The notes under the pieces are model-generated. The model saw only the letters and a program-made list of their open reading frames with translations. It made no database searches and was not told where the DNA came from. Of a DNA stretch of 48,656 bases, positions 8,307-17,343 are shown in pieces; position 1 is the first letter of the stretch; each line of letters opens with the position of its first letter. Position numbers and translations under genes: made by a program. The stretch is from Gammaproteobacteria bacterium (lineage in GTDB: Bacteria > Pseudomonadota > Gammaproteobacteria > GRL18), in assembly GCA_026196615.1 (NCBI GenBank), contig JAPHSW010000144.1, positions 87,987 to 136,642 on the forward strand, given 5' to 3'.

Positions 8307-9458
8307 ATGCCTAAAACAACATCAAAAAACACTGTATCAGATAACGTAATAGTGGTTGATTATTCAACTTTGACTTATTATCCATGGCAGTTGTCAATTT
8401 GGGGGAAAATATTTTCAAGTCACTTTAAAAATAGTCTGAAACCAGAACAGTTTCCTCACGCAGTCCTACTTGCAGGTGTTTCAGGAATTGGAAAAAAAGA
8501 TTTGGCATTGTATTATGCAAAATCTTTATTGTGTCAGTCGCCTAAGAAAAATGAGCATACAGGTCAAGTAGAAGCCTGTCACTCAAACCTTGGTGATGAA
8601 TGCCGATCGTGTCAGCTTTTCAATTCAGCTAATCATCCTGATTTTGTTCATATTACAACTCCCGAAGAAAAAAAAGTAATTCCAGTTGACAGTATTCGTG
8701 AGTTGATAGAATGGAGTGTCTTAAGCAGTCAAATGGGTGGGAAAAAAGTTATTCTTATTGAGCCTGCTGAAGCGATGAACCCCAATGCATCAAATAGTTT
8801 ATTGAAAACTTTGGAAGAACCCGTTCCTGGTACAATAATTATCTTATTGACGAATAAGAAACAGGCTTTGTTACCTACCATTAGGAGTCGTTGTCAAACC
8901 ATTGATTTGCCTTTACCAGAGAAGCAATATGCTAAACCGTGGTTGCAACAAAAAGGATGTGACAACTCAGAGTTGTTATTATCTCTTGCTTCTGGTGCGC
9001 CTCTACTTGCTTTGGATATGACTCAAGTTGGGCAACTACATGTTCGGAATTCTATTATTAATCATTTACTTACAATCATTAATGGTAATACTGATCCAGT
9101 TAAAGTGGCAGAAGAATTATTTAAACAAACAAAAGTAAAGAAAACTAAAGTTCATAAAAACATGCCAAAGGCAAAAAAAGACACAAAACCAATGTTTATT
9201 TCTACTTATGACATTATCTATTGGACTGACTCGATTTTGTCAGATTTGGCACGATTGGCTCAAAACTGTGATCAAAATACAATAAACAATATTGATTTTA
9301 TTCAAAGCTTGCAGCCATTGTCACATAGACTAAACTTAAATAATGTTCTACAACTCTCTGATTTAATTAATAAAGCATATTTTGAAATTCAAGGCCAGGT
9401 AAATATTAATCTTTTACTTGAAAAATTGATGATTGACTGGAAAAATTGTTTAAAATAA
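8307..9458 (+). CDS. holB: DNA polymerase III subunit delta'
   Basis: Clamp-loader subunit. It has a degenerate P-loop (AGVSGIGKKDL), a Cys-rich zinc module (CHSNLGDECRSCQ preceded by a Cys in LLCQSP), the stretch SLLKTLEEP and the SRC motif in IRSRCQTI, all typical of delta'. At 383 aa it is longer than E. coli HolB. The excess is a Lys-rich insert around residues 275-300 and about 20 residues before the usual YPWQ start. No clear ribosome site precedes the ATG at 8307, so the N-terminus is less sure. Confidence 0.92.
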   Translation: MPKTTSKNTVSDNVIVVDYSTLTYYPWQLSIWGKIFSSHFKNSLKPEQFPHAVLLAGVSGIGKKDLALYYAKSLLCQSPKKNEHTGQVEACHSNLGDECRSCQLFNSANHPDFVHITTPEEKKVIPVDSIRELIEWSVLSSQMGGKKVILIEPAEAMNPNASNSLLKTLEEPVPGTIIILLTNKKQALLPTIRSRCQTIDLPLPEKQYAKPWLQQKGCDNSELLLSLASGAPLLALDMTQVGQLHVRNSIINHLLTIINGNTDPVKVAEELFKQTKVKKTKVHKNMPKAKKDTKPMFISTYDIIYWTDSILSDLARLAQNCDQNTINNIDFIQSLQPLSHRLNLNNVLQLSDLINKAYFEIQGQVNINLLLEKLMIDWKNCLK

Positions 9459-9510
9459 CCTATTTTGTGTTAGATAGTACTGAATTTTATTTATCACTCT
9501 ACATCAAGCT

Positions 9511-9534
9511 GTGTTAATATGCGTAACACTTTTT
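9511..9534 (+). terminator. Possible weak terminator between holB and pilZ
   Basis: GTGTTA (9511-9516) pairs with TAACAC (9524-9529) over a 7-base loop and is followed by TTTTT. The six-base stem is weak, so this is only a candidate. Confidence 0.3.
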
Positions 9535-9565
9535 GTAATCTAAAGAATTAAGAGTATCTCGTATT

Positions 9566-9919
9566 ATGATGCGACCAGGCCAGGCCAGACAAAGTATATT
9601 ATCTCTCTCGATTAAAGACAAAAATGCACTTTATGCAGCATATATGCCGTTTATTTCTAATGGTGGACTATTTATTCCAACTAACAAGCAATATAAATTG
9701 GGGGATGAAGTGTTTATGTTATTAACCTTGCTGGATGAAAAAGACAAACTACCGGTAGCTGGAAAAATAGTTTGGATTACTCCAATGGGTTCTCAAGGAA
9801 ATCGTGCAGCTGGTGTGGGTGTTCAATTCAGTGATCAAGATAATGGGCAAGCACAAAAGAAAATTGAAACTTATCTTGCAGGTGCACTAAAATCTGATAG
9901 GCCAACCCATACGATGTAA
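9566..9919 (+). CDS. pilZ: PilZ-domain type IV pilus assembly protein
   Basis: Small cytoplasmic protein (117 aa) of the stand-alone PilZ class. It matches the Pseudomonas/Xanthomonas-type PilZ needed for type IV pilus biogenesis, in both sequence pattern (NGGLFIPTNKQYKLGDEVF, GKIVWITP) and position after holB. No RxxxR c-di-GMP-binding motif is visible near the N-terminus, as in that class, so direct nucleotide binding is not expected. Two tandem ATGs (9566, 9569) are both possible starts. Confidence 0.9.
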   Translation: MMRPGQARQSILSLSIKDKNALYAAYMPFISNGGLFIPTNKQYKLGDEVFMLLTLLDEKDKLPVAGKIVWITPMGSQGNRAAGVGVQFSDQDNGQAQKKIETYLAGALKSDRPTHTM

Positions 9920-10086
9920 TTTTTTATAACTTTAAGCATTTTTGACTTACTCATGTTTTTACTAAGATGAAGAATACATGCCTCATTTGTTTTCATTAGA
10001 TACTCCTCAACTTTAAAAAATCTGTTTTATTAATTCATTTTTTAACCAGAACTCACTATTTTAAATTTTATTTAAAGAGAATTGTT

Positions 10087-10884
10087 ATGCCATTAAATTT
10101 TGTAGATTCCCATTGTCATCTTGATATGCTTGATTTATCAGAGTTTGATGATCATATGGATAATGTCATAGAGCAGGCCGAACAAAATCAAGTGAGTGAT
10201 ATTTTGAGTATTGCTGTTGATTTAAAAAGTTTTCCAAGAATTTTGGAAACAGCAAAAAAATATCCTAATGTTATGGCTTCGGTGGGTTTACATCCATGCC
10301 ATACACCGGAAGAAGTTATAACCATTGAACAGTTATCATCCCTTACTGTTGATTCCAATGTAGTGGCTATAGGCGAAACTGGACTAGATTATTATATGAA
10401 TGAAGGATCTGACCCTCTAGATCTTGATTTTGAGTGGCAACGTGAACGATTTAGAGTGCATATCAGGGCTGCGATACAAACTGGAAAACCTCTGATTATT
10501 CACACTAGAGATGCTAGAGAGGATACATTAAAAATTCTTGAGGAAGAACAAGCCCATAAAATTGGCGGAATTATGCATTGTTTTGTAGAAGATATAGCTA
10601 CGGCTCAACATGCATTAGCTATGGGATTCTATATATCATTTTCAGGTATTGTTACCTTCAAAAATGCTAAATCTATACAGGAAGTTGCTCAAATGGTTCC
10701 AGATGACCGCCTGTTGATTGAAACTGACTCACCTTATCTTGCCCCTGCGCCTATGAGAGGAAAAAAGAATCAACCTGCCTATGTTGCTTATATAGGTGAA
10801 TTTTTAGCAGATTTGAGAGGTACTAGTGTGGAACATATTGCTGCAATAACACGAGAAAATTATTTTAGATTATTTTTTAAATAA
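10087..10884 (+). CDS. tatD: TatD-family metal-dependent hydrolase (DNase)
   Basis: TIM-barrel metallohydrolase of the TatD/YcfH family, 265 aa. Metal ligands are visible in DSHCHLD (residues 8-14), GETGLDYY, IIHTRDA, MHCFVED and ETDSPYLAP. In E. coli the paralogue ycfH follows holB, so this is more exactly the YcfH subtype. The 167-base gap before it shows no clear structure; an AAGAGA precedes the ATG. Confidence 0.92.
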   Translation: MPLNFVDSHCHLDMLDLSEFDDHMDNVIEQAEQNQVSDILSIAVDLKSFPRILETAKKYPNVMASVGLHPCHTPEEVITIEQLSSLTVDSNVVAIGETGLDYYMNEGSDPLDLDFEWQRERFRVHIRAAIQTGKPLIIHTRDAREDTLKILEEEQAHKIGGIMHCFVEDIATAQHALAMGFYISFSGIVTFKNAKSIQEVAQMVPDDRLLIETDSPYLAPAPMRGKKNQPAYVAYIGEFLADLRGTSVEHIAAITRENYFRLFFK

Positions 10885-10983
10885 GTCATAAATAAAATGA
10901 ATTTCTAAGTTACTTGTCTTGTCTATTTTTATTCTACTGAGACGAAGTATTACCAAAAGTTTTACCTGTTTAATTTTAAAAAA

Positions 10984-11012
10984 TTCACTTTATATGGAAT
11001 ATCTCATATTAT
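10984..11012 (+). promoter_or_regulatory. Candidate sigma-70 promoter for the GGDEF-EAL gene
   Basis: TTCACT (10984-10989) and TATTAT (11007-11012) are separated by 17 bases and lie about 50 bases before the start codon. This is a pattern match in AT-rich DNA, so chance occurrence is likely enough to keep confidence low. Confidence 0.3.
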
Positions 11013-11063
11013 CTGCTATAAATAAAAGACAATAATAAAATATATAAATAAAAAATTTCATTA

Positions 11064-13571
11064 ATGTCTAAATTCACAAGCAATAGAACAAGAAGCTTAC
11101 GTAAACTTTATTTTTCTCAGACATTATTTCTTGGATTATTAATTTTCTCAGTTGCTTTATATTTCTTTAATGAAACAATTATAAGTAAACAGAAAGTTTT
11201 TGATGATCGTTCTTCAATCCAAAAAAAACTTTATATTGTTAATCAATTAGAAAATAATTTAATTGATATTTTTCGAAATATTGAACTTTTCTTGCTCGAT
11301 CCACTCATAGATAACCATGATGTACTGACTAATCAAAAAATAGCTGATTCTATTCATCTTAGTACAGAATTAAACCAATTATTTATTAGTGAATCTGAAA
11401 AGTTGACGATAAAATCCAGTAAACTTGAAACTCAGTTTATTCATTTTAAAGCAATTACATCTCATCTTTTTGAATCACGTATGAATGTAAACAAACAATT
11501 TCCTGGTTTAGCATTATCTGCAAATTCAATGGTAATGCCTCAACAATCTATTGCTAATAGCTTACAAATACTAATAGATGAAATTGAAAATGGTGATTTG
11601 GAACCAAAAAATAAAGACCTCTATCCTTGGCTATTAAAGGCTTATGCTCTTTGGATGAGTGAAATTTCTCAAGCCCGTATTTATTACACCAACCGTTTTG
11701 CCTCTTTTTCAACAAGTATTTTAGAAACTCAAGCTGAATCTTTAAATAACCTTCATGACAAATTTTTTAAATACCTTCAAAAATTTGAAAAAATTTATGC
11801 TAATGAAGACAGTTTTGAGGGAGTAGACAATATTAAAGATATAAAAAGAGATTCAGAAGAGTGGTTCAGACAATTTCAACAAGTGCGAAAACTCTCTGAA
11901 TCAAAGCAATGGCGTAGCGATAGCTATATAATGAAAACTTCAGTTATTCCACAATTTGATCGTATTTTTGAGGTATTACATGTAATTAAAGAATATCTGG
12001 ATCAAGAAGATATCTATATTCAAGAACAATTAAGTCAGACAACAAATAAGATATTTATTTTATTGGCTTCGATCATTATCTTATTTTTATTCTTTATCTT
12101 TACTATATTATTTTCTCTAGAGCGTATGATTTTCAGGCCCATTTCGTCAGTTTCACAGGCATTAAAATCCAGAGCTTTTGATCAAGATGTGCCTCCAATT
12201 ATAATTGGAAAGTCTCGAGAAATAAGAGATCTCGTAGAAGCATTCCAGGAAATGGATCATAAAATTAATCAGCGTCAAAGTGAACTTGAGCACCAGTCTC
12301 TTCATGATCATCTGACGGGGTTACCTAATAGACTTTTACTTAATCAGCGACTTGAATATCAAATATTAACCTCGAAACGAAACCAAAGCTGCTTTATATT
12401 ATGTTTGATGGATCTTGATAAATTTAAGGATGTCAATGATTCTCTTGGACATGCTAATGGTGATTTATTGTTAATAGAAGTTGCTAAACGTCTATCGAAT
12501 AGTATACGTCAAGTAGATACCATTGCACGTTTAGGTGGTGATGAATTTGCTATTTTACTTCCTGAAGTTAACCGTATAGAGTCGGAACAAGTTGCTGAAA
12601 AATTAACAGAATCTATTCATTCTAATTTTGTTATTAATGATCAAGTAATTAATATTGGTGGTAGTATTGGAATTGTCAGTTTTCCTGATGATGGAAGGAA
12701 TGCTAAAACTCTTCTTCAGTATGCGGATATTGCCATGTATTTTGCTAAGAGAAATAGGCTTAGCTATTCTTATTTTGATAATATATCTGATATTTATAAT
12801 AAAAATCGTTTGACCTTAACTAATGACCTTCGTCACGCCATTGAAAATAATAGCCTTGAACTTTATTACCAACCTCAAATTAACATTTCTAACAATCAAA
12901 TTTTCGGAGCTGAAGCACTATTGAGATGGCAACATCCTGAGTTTGGCTTTATTCAACCTGAAAAAATAGTAGAACTTGCAGAATACAGTGGTATCATTCA
13001 TCAGTTAACACTTTGGGTTATGGATAAAGCTATTGAACAAGGCAAAAGTTGGCATCTTGAAAATTATCCTTTGAATATCTCGGTTAATATTTCAGTTCAT
13101 GATTTTACTAACATTAATTTATGTCAGCAAGTTAATGAATTACTGATTAAACATCAATTTTCTAATAAATCACTGACCTTAGAAATTACAGAAAGTGGTA
13201 TGATGGAAAATTTATCACGTTCTGTTGAAGTTCTTAAATCTCTTAATAAAATGGGGGTTAACCTTTCAATAGATGATTTTGGAACTGGCTTTTCTTCGCT
13301 TTCCTATTTGAAACAGTTACCTGTTAATGAACTCAAAATTGATAAGTCTTTTGTGTTGGATATGGATAAAAATGAAAATGATTTAACTCTTGTTCAATCA
13401 ATTGTTCAATTAGGCCACAATTTGGGTTTAAAAGTTGTTGCTGAAGGGGTTGAAGAACAAATACATCTAGATTTAATTAGTCAGTTTGAGTGTGATATAT
13501 CTCAAGGCTATTTACATGGTAAACCACAAACTAAAGAAGAATTTCAACTTTATTTAGAGAGGAACATGTAA
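11064..13571 (+). CDS. Membrane GGDEF-EAL c-di-GMP turnover protein
   Basis: An 835-aa sensor for c-di-GMP signalling. Membrane segments at about 18-36 and 330-352 bracket a roughly 290-residue, mostly helical periplasmic region of no family I recognise. A HAMP-like linker follows, then GGDEF (GGDEF at 491-495) with an intact inhibitory RxxD at 482-485, then EAL with EALLRW (617-622), DDFGTG and AEGVEE. Both catalytic motifs look intact, so it could synthesise or degrade c-di-GMP. It is alone, with about 180 bases before and 120 after. The periplasmic ligand cannot be told. Confidence 0.93.
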   Translation: MSKFTSNRTRSLRKLYFSQTLFLGLLIFSVALYFFNETIISKQKVFDDRSSIQKKLYIVNQLENNLIDIFRNIELFLLDPLIDNHDVLTNQKIADSIHLSTELNQLFISESEKLTIKSSKLETQFIHFKAITSHLFESRMNVNKQFPGLALSANSMVMPQQSIANSLQILIDEIENGDLEPKNKDLYPWLLKAYALWMSEISQARIYYTNRFASFSTSILETQAESLNNLHDKFFKYLQKFEKIYANEDSFEGVDNIKDIKRDSEEWFRQFQQVRKLSESKQWRSDSYIMKTSVIPQFDRIFEVLHVIKEYLDQEDIYIQEQLSQTTNKIFILLASIIILFLFFIFTILFSLERMIFRPISSVSQALKSRAFDQDVPPIIIGKSREIRDLVEAFQEMDHKINQRQSELEHQSLHDHLTGLPNRLLLNQRLEYQILTSKRNQSCFILCLMDLDKFKDVNDSLGHANGDLLLIEVAKRLSNSIRQVDTIARLGGDEFAILLPEVNRIESEQVAEKLTESIHSNFVINDQVINIGGSIGIVSFPDDGRNAKTLLQYADIAMYFAKRNRLSYSYFDNISDIYNKNRLTLTNDLRHAIENNSLELYYQPQINISNNQIFGAEALLRWQHPEFGFIQPEKIVELAEYSGIIHQLTLWVMDKAIEQGKSWHLENYPLNISVNISVHDFTNINLCQQVNELLIKHQFSNKSLTLEITESGMMENLSRSVEVLKSLNKMGVNLSIDDFGTGFSSLSYLKQLPVNELKIDKSFVLDMDKNENDLTLVQSIVQLGHNLGLKVVAEGVEEQIHLDLISQFECDISQGYLHGKPQTKEEFQLYLERNM

Positions 13572-13695
13572 AACCTGCTTTCTTTTAATTTGTACATGGA
13601 AACATTAATAATTTTTTTATAGATGTTTTTTATTAACTAAGCTAGTATGAAACTATTATCTATATTCAATTCTTCAATTTAAAAAGGACTGCACA

Positions 13696-13917
13696 ATGAA
13701 AATAATTACAGTATTTTTTTTTATGTTTATATTGTCTCTACCTGTTTTAGCCGTACAGGATAAGGGTAAGGGAGCTGGTGGAACTCGAACTGAGCATGCG
13801 AGTAAAATGGGACTAGAAAAGGGAAATGCATGGGCAGGCTCTAAAGAAAAAAAAGAAAAGGGCAATTCTCAAGAGAAAGTAAAAAAAGAGAAAAAGGAAA
13901 AGAAAGCTAAAAAATAA
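13696..13917 (+). CDS. Small exported Lys-rich protein of unknown function
   Basis: A 73-aa protein with an N-terminal signal peptide (hydrophobic to about residue 18, cut near VLAVQ). A short Gly-rich region with HASKMGLEKGNAWAG comes next, then a tail of alternating Lys and Glu to the end. AAAGGA lies 10 bases before the ATG, and the reading frame shows normal coding character. The mature protein would be highly basic and probably disordered. No known family is recognised. It could bind anionic polymers or nucleic acid outside the inner membrane, but that is speculation. Confidence 0.7.
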   Translation: MKIITVFFFMFILSLPVLAVQDKGKGAGGTRTEHASKMGLEKGNAWAGSKEKKEKGNSQEKVKKEKKEKKAKK

Positions 13918-14025
13918 TTAAACTAGGGGAAGTTTCCTATGTATATATTATAAAAATGGCTTTTACTATAAGGGATTTTGATAGTTGAAAACATGATTTA
14001 AATGACGACTTAGTTGCTCAGATAT

Positions 14026-14343
14026 TTATCCATTTTTAAATCCCATTGGTTTCTTTCCTGACACAATATAGGCAAAGGCTAGAACTTCTGCAACAACTTT
14101 ATATAGTGATTCAGGGATATCTTCATATAATTCTAATTGAGATAATAAAACGGCTAAATCAGGATCTTCATGAATTGGAATGCCATGTTCTTTTGCCAGT
14201 TCAATAATTTGCTGCGCAATTTCATTCTGGCCTGTTGCTGTCACTTTTGGAGTTGGGTCAGATAAACTTTCATCATAATTTAAGGCAATTGCCTGCTTGA
14301 ATGGTTTATTTTCATTGTTTGTTTTTGAGGTATTTTTTTTCAT
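14026..14343 (-). CDS. FlhB C-terminal-domain-like protein
   Basis: A 105-aa protein resembling the cytoplasmic tail of the flagellar export-switch protein FlhB. It runs from the IALNYDESL region through TPKVTATGQ, IIELAKEHGIPIHEDPDLAVLLSQLE and IPESLYKVVAEVLAFAY. The four-helix membrane part is absent, and so is the NPTH self-cleavage motif that would stand just before IALNYD. Such stand-alone FlhB-like proteins are known in bacteria, often beside a FliK-like gene. Here the FliK-like gene is directly upstream, 24 bases away. It may interact with FliK or the export gate; its role is unproven. Confidence 0.88.
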   Translation of the reverse strand: MKKNTSKTNNENKPFKQAIALNYDESLSDPTPKVTATGQNEIAQQIIELAKEHGIPIHEDPDLAVLLSQLELYEDIPESLYKVVAEVLAFAYIVSGKKPMGFKNG

Positions 14344-14367
14344 TATATGGTTTCAATTTATTAGATA

Positions 14368-16089
14368 TTATACGCGTTCATCAACGATAAAATGGCTTTT
14401 AATCTGTTCTTTTTCTGCTTCTTTGGGTATTCCATGAAATGCTGCCAATTGTGAAATAGTAAAGCCTTCACTGGTTAAACGTTCATTGAGTAAATAAAAA
14501 TATTTTTGAAACAAAGCTTTGCTTTCTTTTTCTTCAGTCCAGAATTGAATTGCAAGATCTTTTTTATCCAATGTTATGTAAATTCTAATTCCACCCAATG
14601 ATTGTAAATAAAAAGCCATATTAACAGTCCAGATTTTATTACCAAGATCAGCCTCTTTTTCTTTAAATTCTTCTCTAATTTTTAATTGCAGTATTTCTTG
14701 TTGATCATTGTGACGAAAAGGTATTTCAAAATTCATTAAAGACTGATCGCTACTTTCTCTGCTTTGAAATTGTGTCACGACAATGCGTGATAAAACACTT
14801 TCAAGTTGATCAAGAATTCTATTTTGGATTAATAAATGGTTATTCAGTTGAAATAGGTTCGCATTAGCAACTGCTTTTTGTACCTGTGCATGTACAGTTT
14901 GAGCAGGTAAATCAAAAAAAGCAGTTGTGTGTACGTTTGGCTTTATAAGTCCATCGGTAGCTATACTTTTATATAAACTACTTTGCGCTGTGAGTAATTG
15001 AGGGGCTAAAATAGCTTCATTATTTTTGATTAAGTTAACTAACCGAGATAGGCCTGCTTTTAAATCTGTCGTTGATATTTGAGTATTTGTAATATTAGGT
15101 GGTGTTAGATTTTTTGTGTCAGATGTTATATTAGTATGATTTAAAGTGTGTTGTGTGACAGTATTTTGGGCTGAATTAAGTATTTTTGATTCTAAAAATT
15201 GTCCTGAGTTTTGTAAAGCACTTTTTACTTCTTTGCCTGTTGATAACTGAGATAATTGAGGAAATTGCTGTAATACACTATCAACCTGTGATTTAAATGC
15301 GGGTGTAAAAAACGTATTGGTTTGATTTGTTTGGGTAGAAATTTCTTTAAGTGATGCGATTAACTGTGGTAATGCTTGTTGTCGTGAAATAAGTTGATTT
15401 ATATATTGACTGACGATGTTGCTTTCTCTAGGTGGATGTTTTAATTCAAATGAAATATTAGATGCACTTTTATTGACTTGTAGCAATAGTTGTTGACCTG
15501 CCAGAATTTCAAGACTTGTCTTTATTTGTACCACTTGAGAGTTTTTTATAATCTCGTTGCTGATGCTCTTGTCATTTTGAGTAATAAGATTAAGTTGGGA
15601 TATTAGACTAGGACTAAATTGGCCTTCTTTATTGACCAGTAATGATGCCGTTCCGTTTTGTGAGCCCTGATAGACTATTGTTTGAAGCAGTTGCCCTGAA
15701 AACCATTGATTTACCGTTCCATTTGTTAATGGTGATGGCTTAAGTTGTGTTGTGGCTAAAGTATCAGCGAGTTTATGTTGTTGAACTCTGTCCTGGATGT
15801 AAAGTTGGGTGAATTCTCCTGGTAAGATATTTTTGGCACTAAGTAAGGCTTTTTGAGTATTAACACTTAATAAACCTTCGTTAGTTAAGTTTTGTAGTGT
15901 TTGTTTCAATAATAGGCCAATGGCAAGTCGTTGTTTCTCAGCAATTGCAGAGCTAAGCTTCGTATTGATAGTCTCGCTATTCAGATCTTTAATGCTGCTG
16001 ACATCTTTACTAGAATTGGTAGCCGAAGTTTTTTCGGATTCAATTTTATTAGTTTCAGCAGATATTTTTGATAAGTCAATGGGTTGCAT
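14368..16089 (-). CDS. FliK-like flagellar hook-length control protein
   Basis: A 573-aa protein, rich in Gln, Asn, Ser and Thr over its first 430 residues, as in the extended ruler part of FliK proteins. A C-terminal domain (about 455-555) matches the FliK C-terminal substrate-switch domain: LGGIRIYITLDKKDLAIQFW, then FQKYFYLLNERLTSEGF. Sequence in the N-terminal part is too relaxed for family assignment. It is followed by the FlhB-C-like gene on the same strand. No other flagellar gene is in the window, so it may be a second FliK-type protein and not the main hook ruler. Confidence 0.82.
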   Translation of the reverse strand: MQPIDLSKISAETNKIESEKTSATNSSKDVSSIKDLNSETINTKLSSAIAEKQRLAIGLLLKQTLQNLTNEGLLSVNTQKALLSAKNILPGEFTQLYIQDRVQQHKLADTLATTQLKPSPLTNGTVNQWFSGQLLQTIVYQGSQNGTASLLVNKEGQFSPSLISQLNLITQNDKSISNEIIKNSQVVQIKTSLEILAGQQLLLQVNKSASNISFELKHPPRESNIVSQYINQLISRQQALPQLIASLKEISTQTNQTNTFFTPAFKSQVDSVLQQFPQLSQLSTGKEVKSALQNSGQFLESKILNSAQNTVTQHTLNHTNITSDTKNLTPPNITNTQISTTDLKAGLSRLVNLIKNNEAILAPQLLTAQSSLYKSIATDGLIKPNVHTTAFFDLPAQTVHAQVQKAVANANLFQLNNHLLIQNRILDQLESVLSRIVVTQFQSRESSDQSLMNFEIPFRHNDQQEILQLKIREEFKEKEADLGNKIWTVNMAFYLQSLGGIRIYITLDKKDLAIQFWTEEKESKALFQKYFYLLNERLTSEGFTISQLAAFHGIPKEAEKEQIKSHFIVDERV

Positions 16090-16198
16090 TGTTATAGTTT
16101 CTGCTCATTTATGGTCTATATTATCAATATTAAGGCCGCTTATACTCTATTCTTTTCTCTATAAGAAGTATAAACTAAAAATAAAAAATAGGCATATA

Positions 16199-17032
16199 AT
16201 GAATAAAGAAACTCAATTATGGTATCTCAAAGCCAAAGGTCGAATTAAAGGACCATTTGCGTCGGGATTAATTAGTAAAAATATCTTATTGGGTCGCATT
16301 CAACCAAATGATCTTTTAAGTCAGGATAAAGAAAACTGGCGTAAAGCATCATCAATCCGTGAAATTATGCCGGATGTCATTAAGCACCGTAATGACGCTA
16401 ATTATAAAGAACGTCTTAAAGCAGCCAGAAGATGGGCAGATGAGCGTGATGAAGTGCGGGAATTGGATGTTAATGGTGAAGAAAAAATCTATACTCCAAG
16501 AAAGAAAGTCACTCACTTAAAGATTAAAACAACAGGTATATTAGGTCTTATTGGATTAATAGTGCTTTTTTCAGGTCTTATTTTTGCACTTTTTATGTTC
16601 ACGCCTGATGATCCACTGGCTCAAATTGATTGTTCAGCAAAAGCACAAAATGACATCGTTTATGATGGTTGTCATTTGCAACGTAAAGATTTTAGCAATC
16701 AAAGCCTAAAAAATAGTAGTTTCAAAAATAGCTTATTACAAAATACACACTTTGTTAAAGCTCAATTACAAGAGAGTCATCTGGATTATGCCAATTTATC
16801 TCATTCTGATTTATCAGGAGCAAATTTGACTCAGGCAAGTTTACGCGCTGTTGATCTTAGAAGTGCTGTTTTAGTTGGGACGATCTTTACAAAAGCAGAT
16901 TTAAGTTATGCAGATCTGACAGGGGCTAAAGCTTCAAAAATCAAAATTACAGGAACCAAACTTGCCCATACCATCTGGTTTGATGGCAGAGTTTGCGCCA
17001 AAGAGTCGGTTGGTCGTTGTCTTAATCGTTAG
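16199..17032 (+). CDS. Pentapeptide-repeat membrane protein with N-terminal GYF_2-like domain
   Basis: A 277-aa protein. Residues about 5-50 (LWYLKAKGRIKGPF, then NDLLSQDKENWRKAS) resemble the GYF_2/DUF4339 fold. A basic linker leads to a membrane segment near 112-136. The C-terminal part, presumably periplasmic, has consecutive pentapeptide repeats (ANLSHSDLSGANLTQASLRA, then DLRSAVLVG and KADLSYADLTGA). It ends in a short Cys-containing tail (GRVCAKESVGRCLNR). The open frame runs upstream to 15920 antisense to the fliK-like gene. I chose ATG 16199, where the GYF-like domain begins. Function unknown; pentapeptide repeats form right-handed beta-helices. Confidence 0.83.
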   Translation: MNKETQLWYLKAKGRIKGPFASGLISKNILLGRIQPNDLLSQDKENWRKASSIREIMPDVIKHRNDANYKERLKAARRWADERDEVRELDVNGEEKIYTPRKKVTHLKIKTTGILGLIGLIVLFSGLIFALFMFTPDDPLAQIDCSAKAQNDIVYDGCHLQRKDFSNQSLKNSSFKNSLLQNTHFVKAQLQESHLDYANLSHSDLSGANLTQASLRAVDLRSAVLVGTIFTKADLSYADLTGAKASKIKITGTKLAHTIWFDGRVCAKESVGRCLNR

Positions 17033-17037
17033 TTTTT

Positions 17038-17238
17038 TTAATGTTGCTTATCAAGACCAAAATCCATGCTATCAATTTTAAACCCCTCTGGAAAAACTTG
17101 ACTTAGACGTTTTTCAAATTCTTTGATTATTTCAACTTTATGCTGTTGAACGTCATAGTCACGAGAATTTTCAGTGATATTGTCAAGGTTGATATCCATT
17201 CTGAATTCAACATTAGGAGCTAATTTAATATGTGTCAT
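17038..17238 (-). CDS. Small conserved-looking protein of unknown function
   Basis: A 66-aa acidic soluble protein with no recognised family. A near-perfect ribosome site (AAGGAGG, complement of 17244-17250) lies five bases before the ATG, stronger than for most genes here. It ends five bases from the pentapeptide-repeat gene on the opposite strand. The sequence suggests a short alpha/beta fold. No membrane segment or metal motif is visible. Confidence 0.62.
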   Translation of the reverse strand: MTHIKLAPNVEFRMDINLDNITENSRDYDVQQHKVEIIKEFEKRLSQVFPEGFKIDSMDFGLDKQH

Positions 17239-17343
17239 GATAACCTCCTTATTTTATACTGGCTAAATTATACTTCTCTATTTTAAGTTTAGTTCAAAAT
17301 TTGACTTAGTTAATGTTTTTGGAAAACATTTCATTCAAAACTA

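Noticed and set aside
13674-13865. Minus-strand open frame opposite the small Lys-rich exported gene
   Set aside because: The plus frame has a signal peptide and ribosome site; the minus frame is its reflection.
16120-16160. Possible sigma-28 (flagellar) promoter near the fliK-like gene, from a GCCGCTTA string
   Set aside because: It is on the plus strand facing away from fliK, and no TAAA -35 element stands at the right distance.
15920-16198. Long N-terminal extension of the pentapeptide-repeat gene
   Set aside because: It lies antisense to the start of the fliK-like gene and has no domain character; the GYF_2-like domain begins at ATG 16199.
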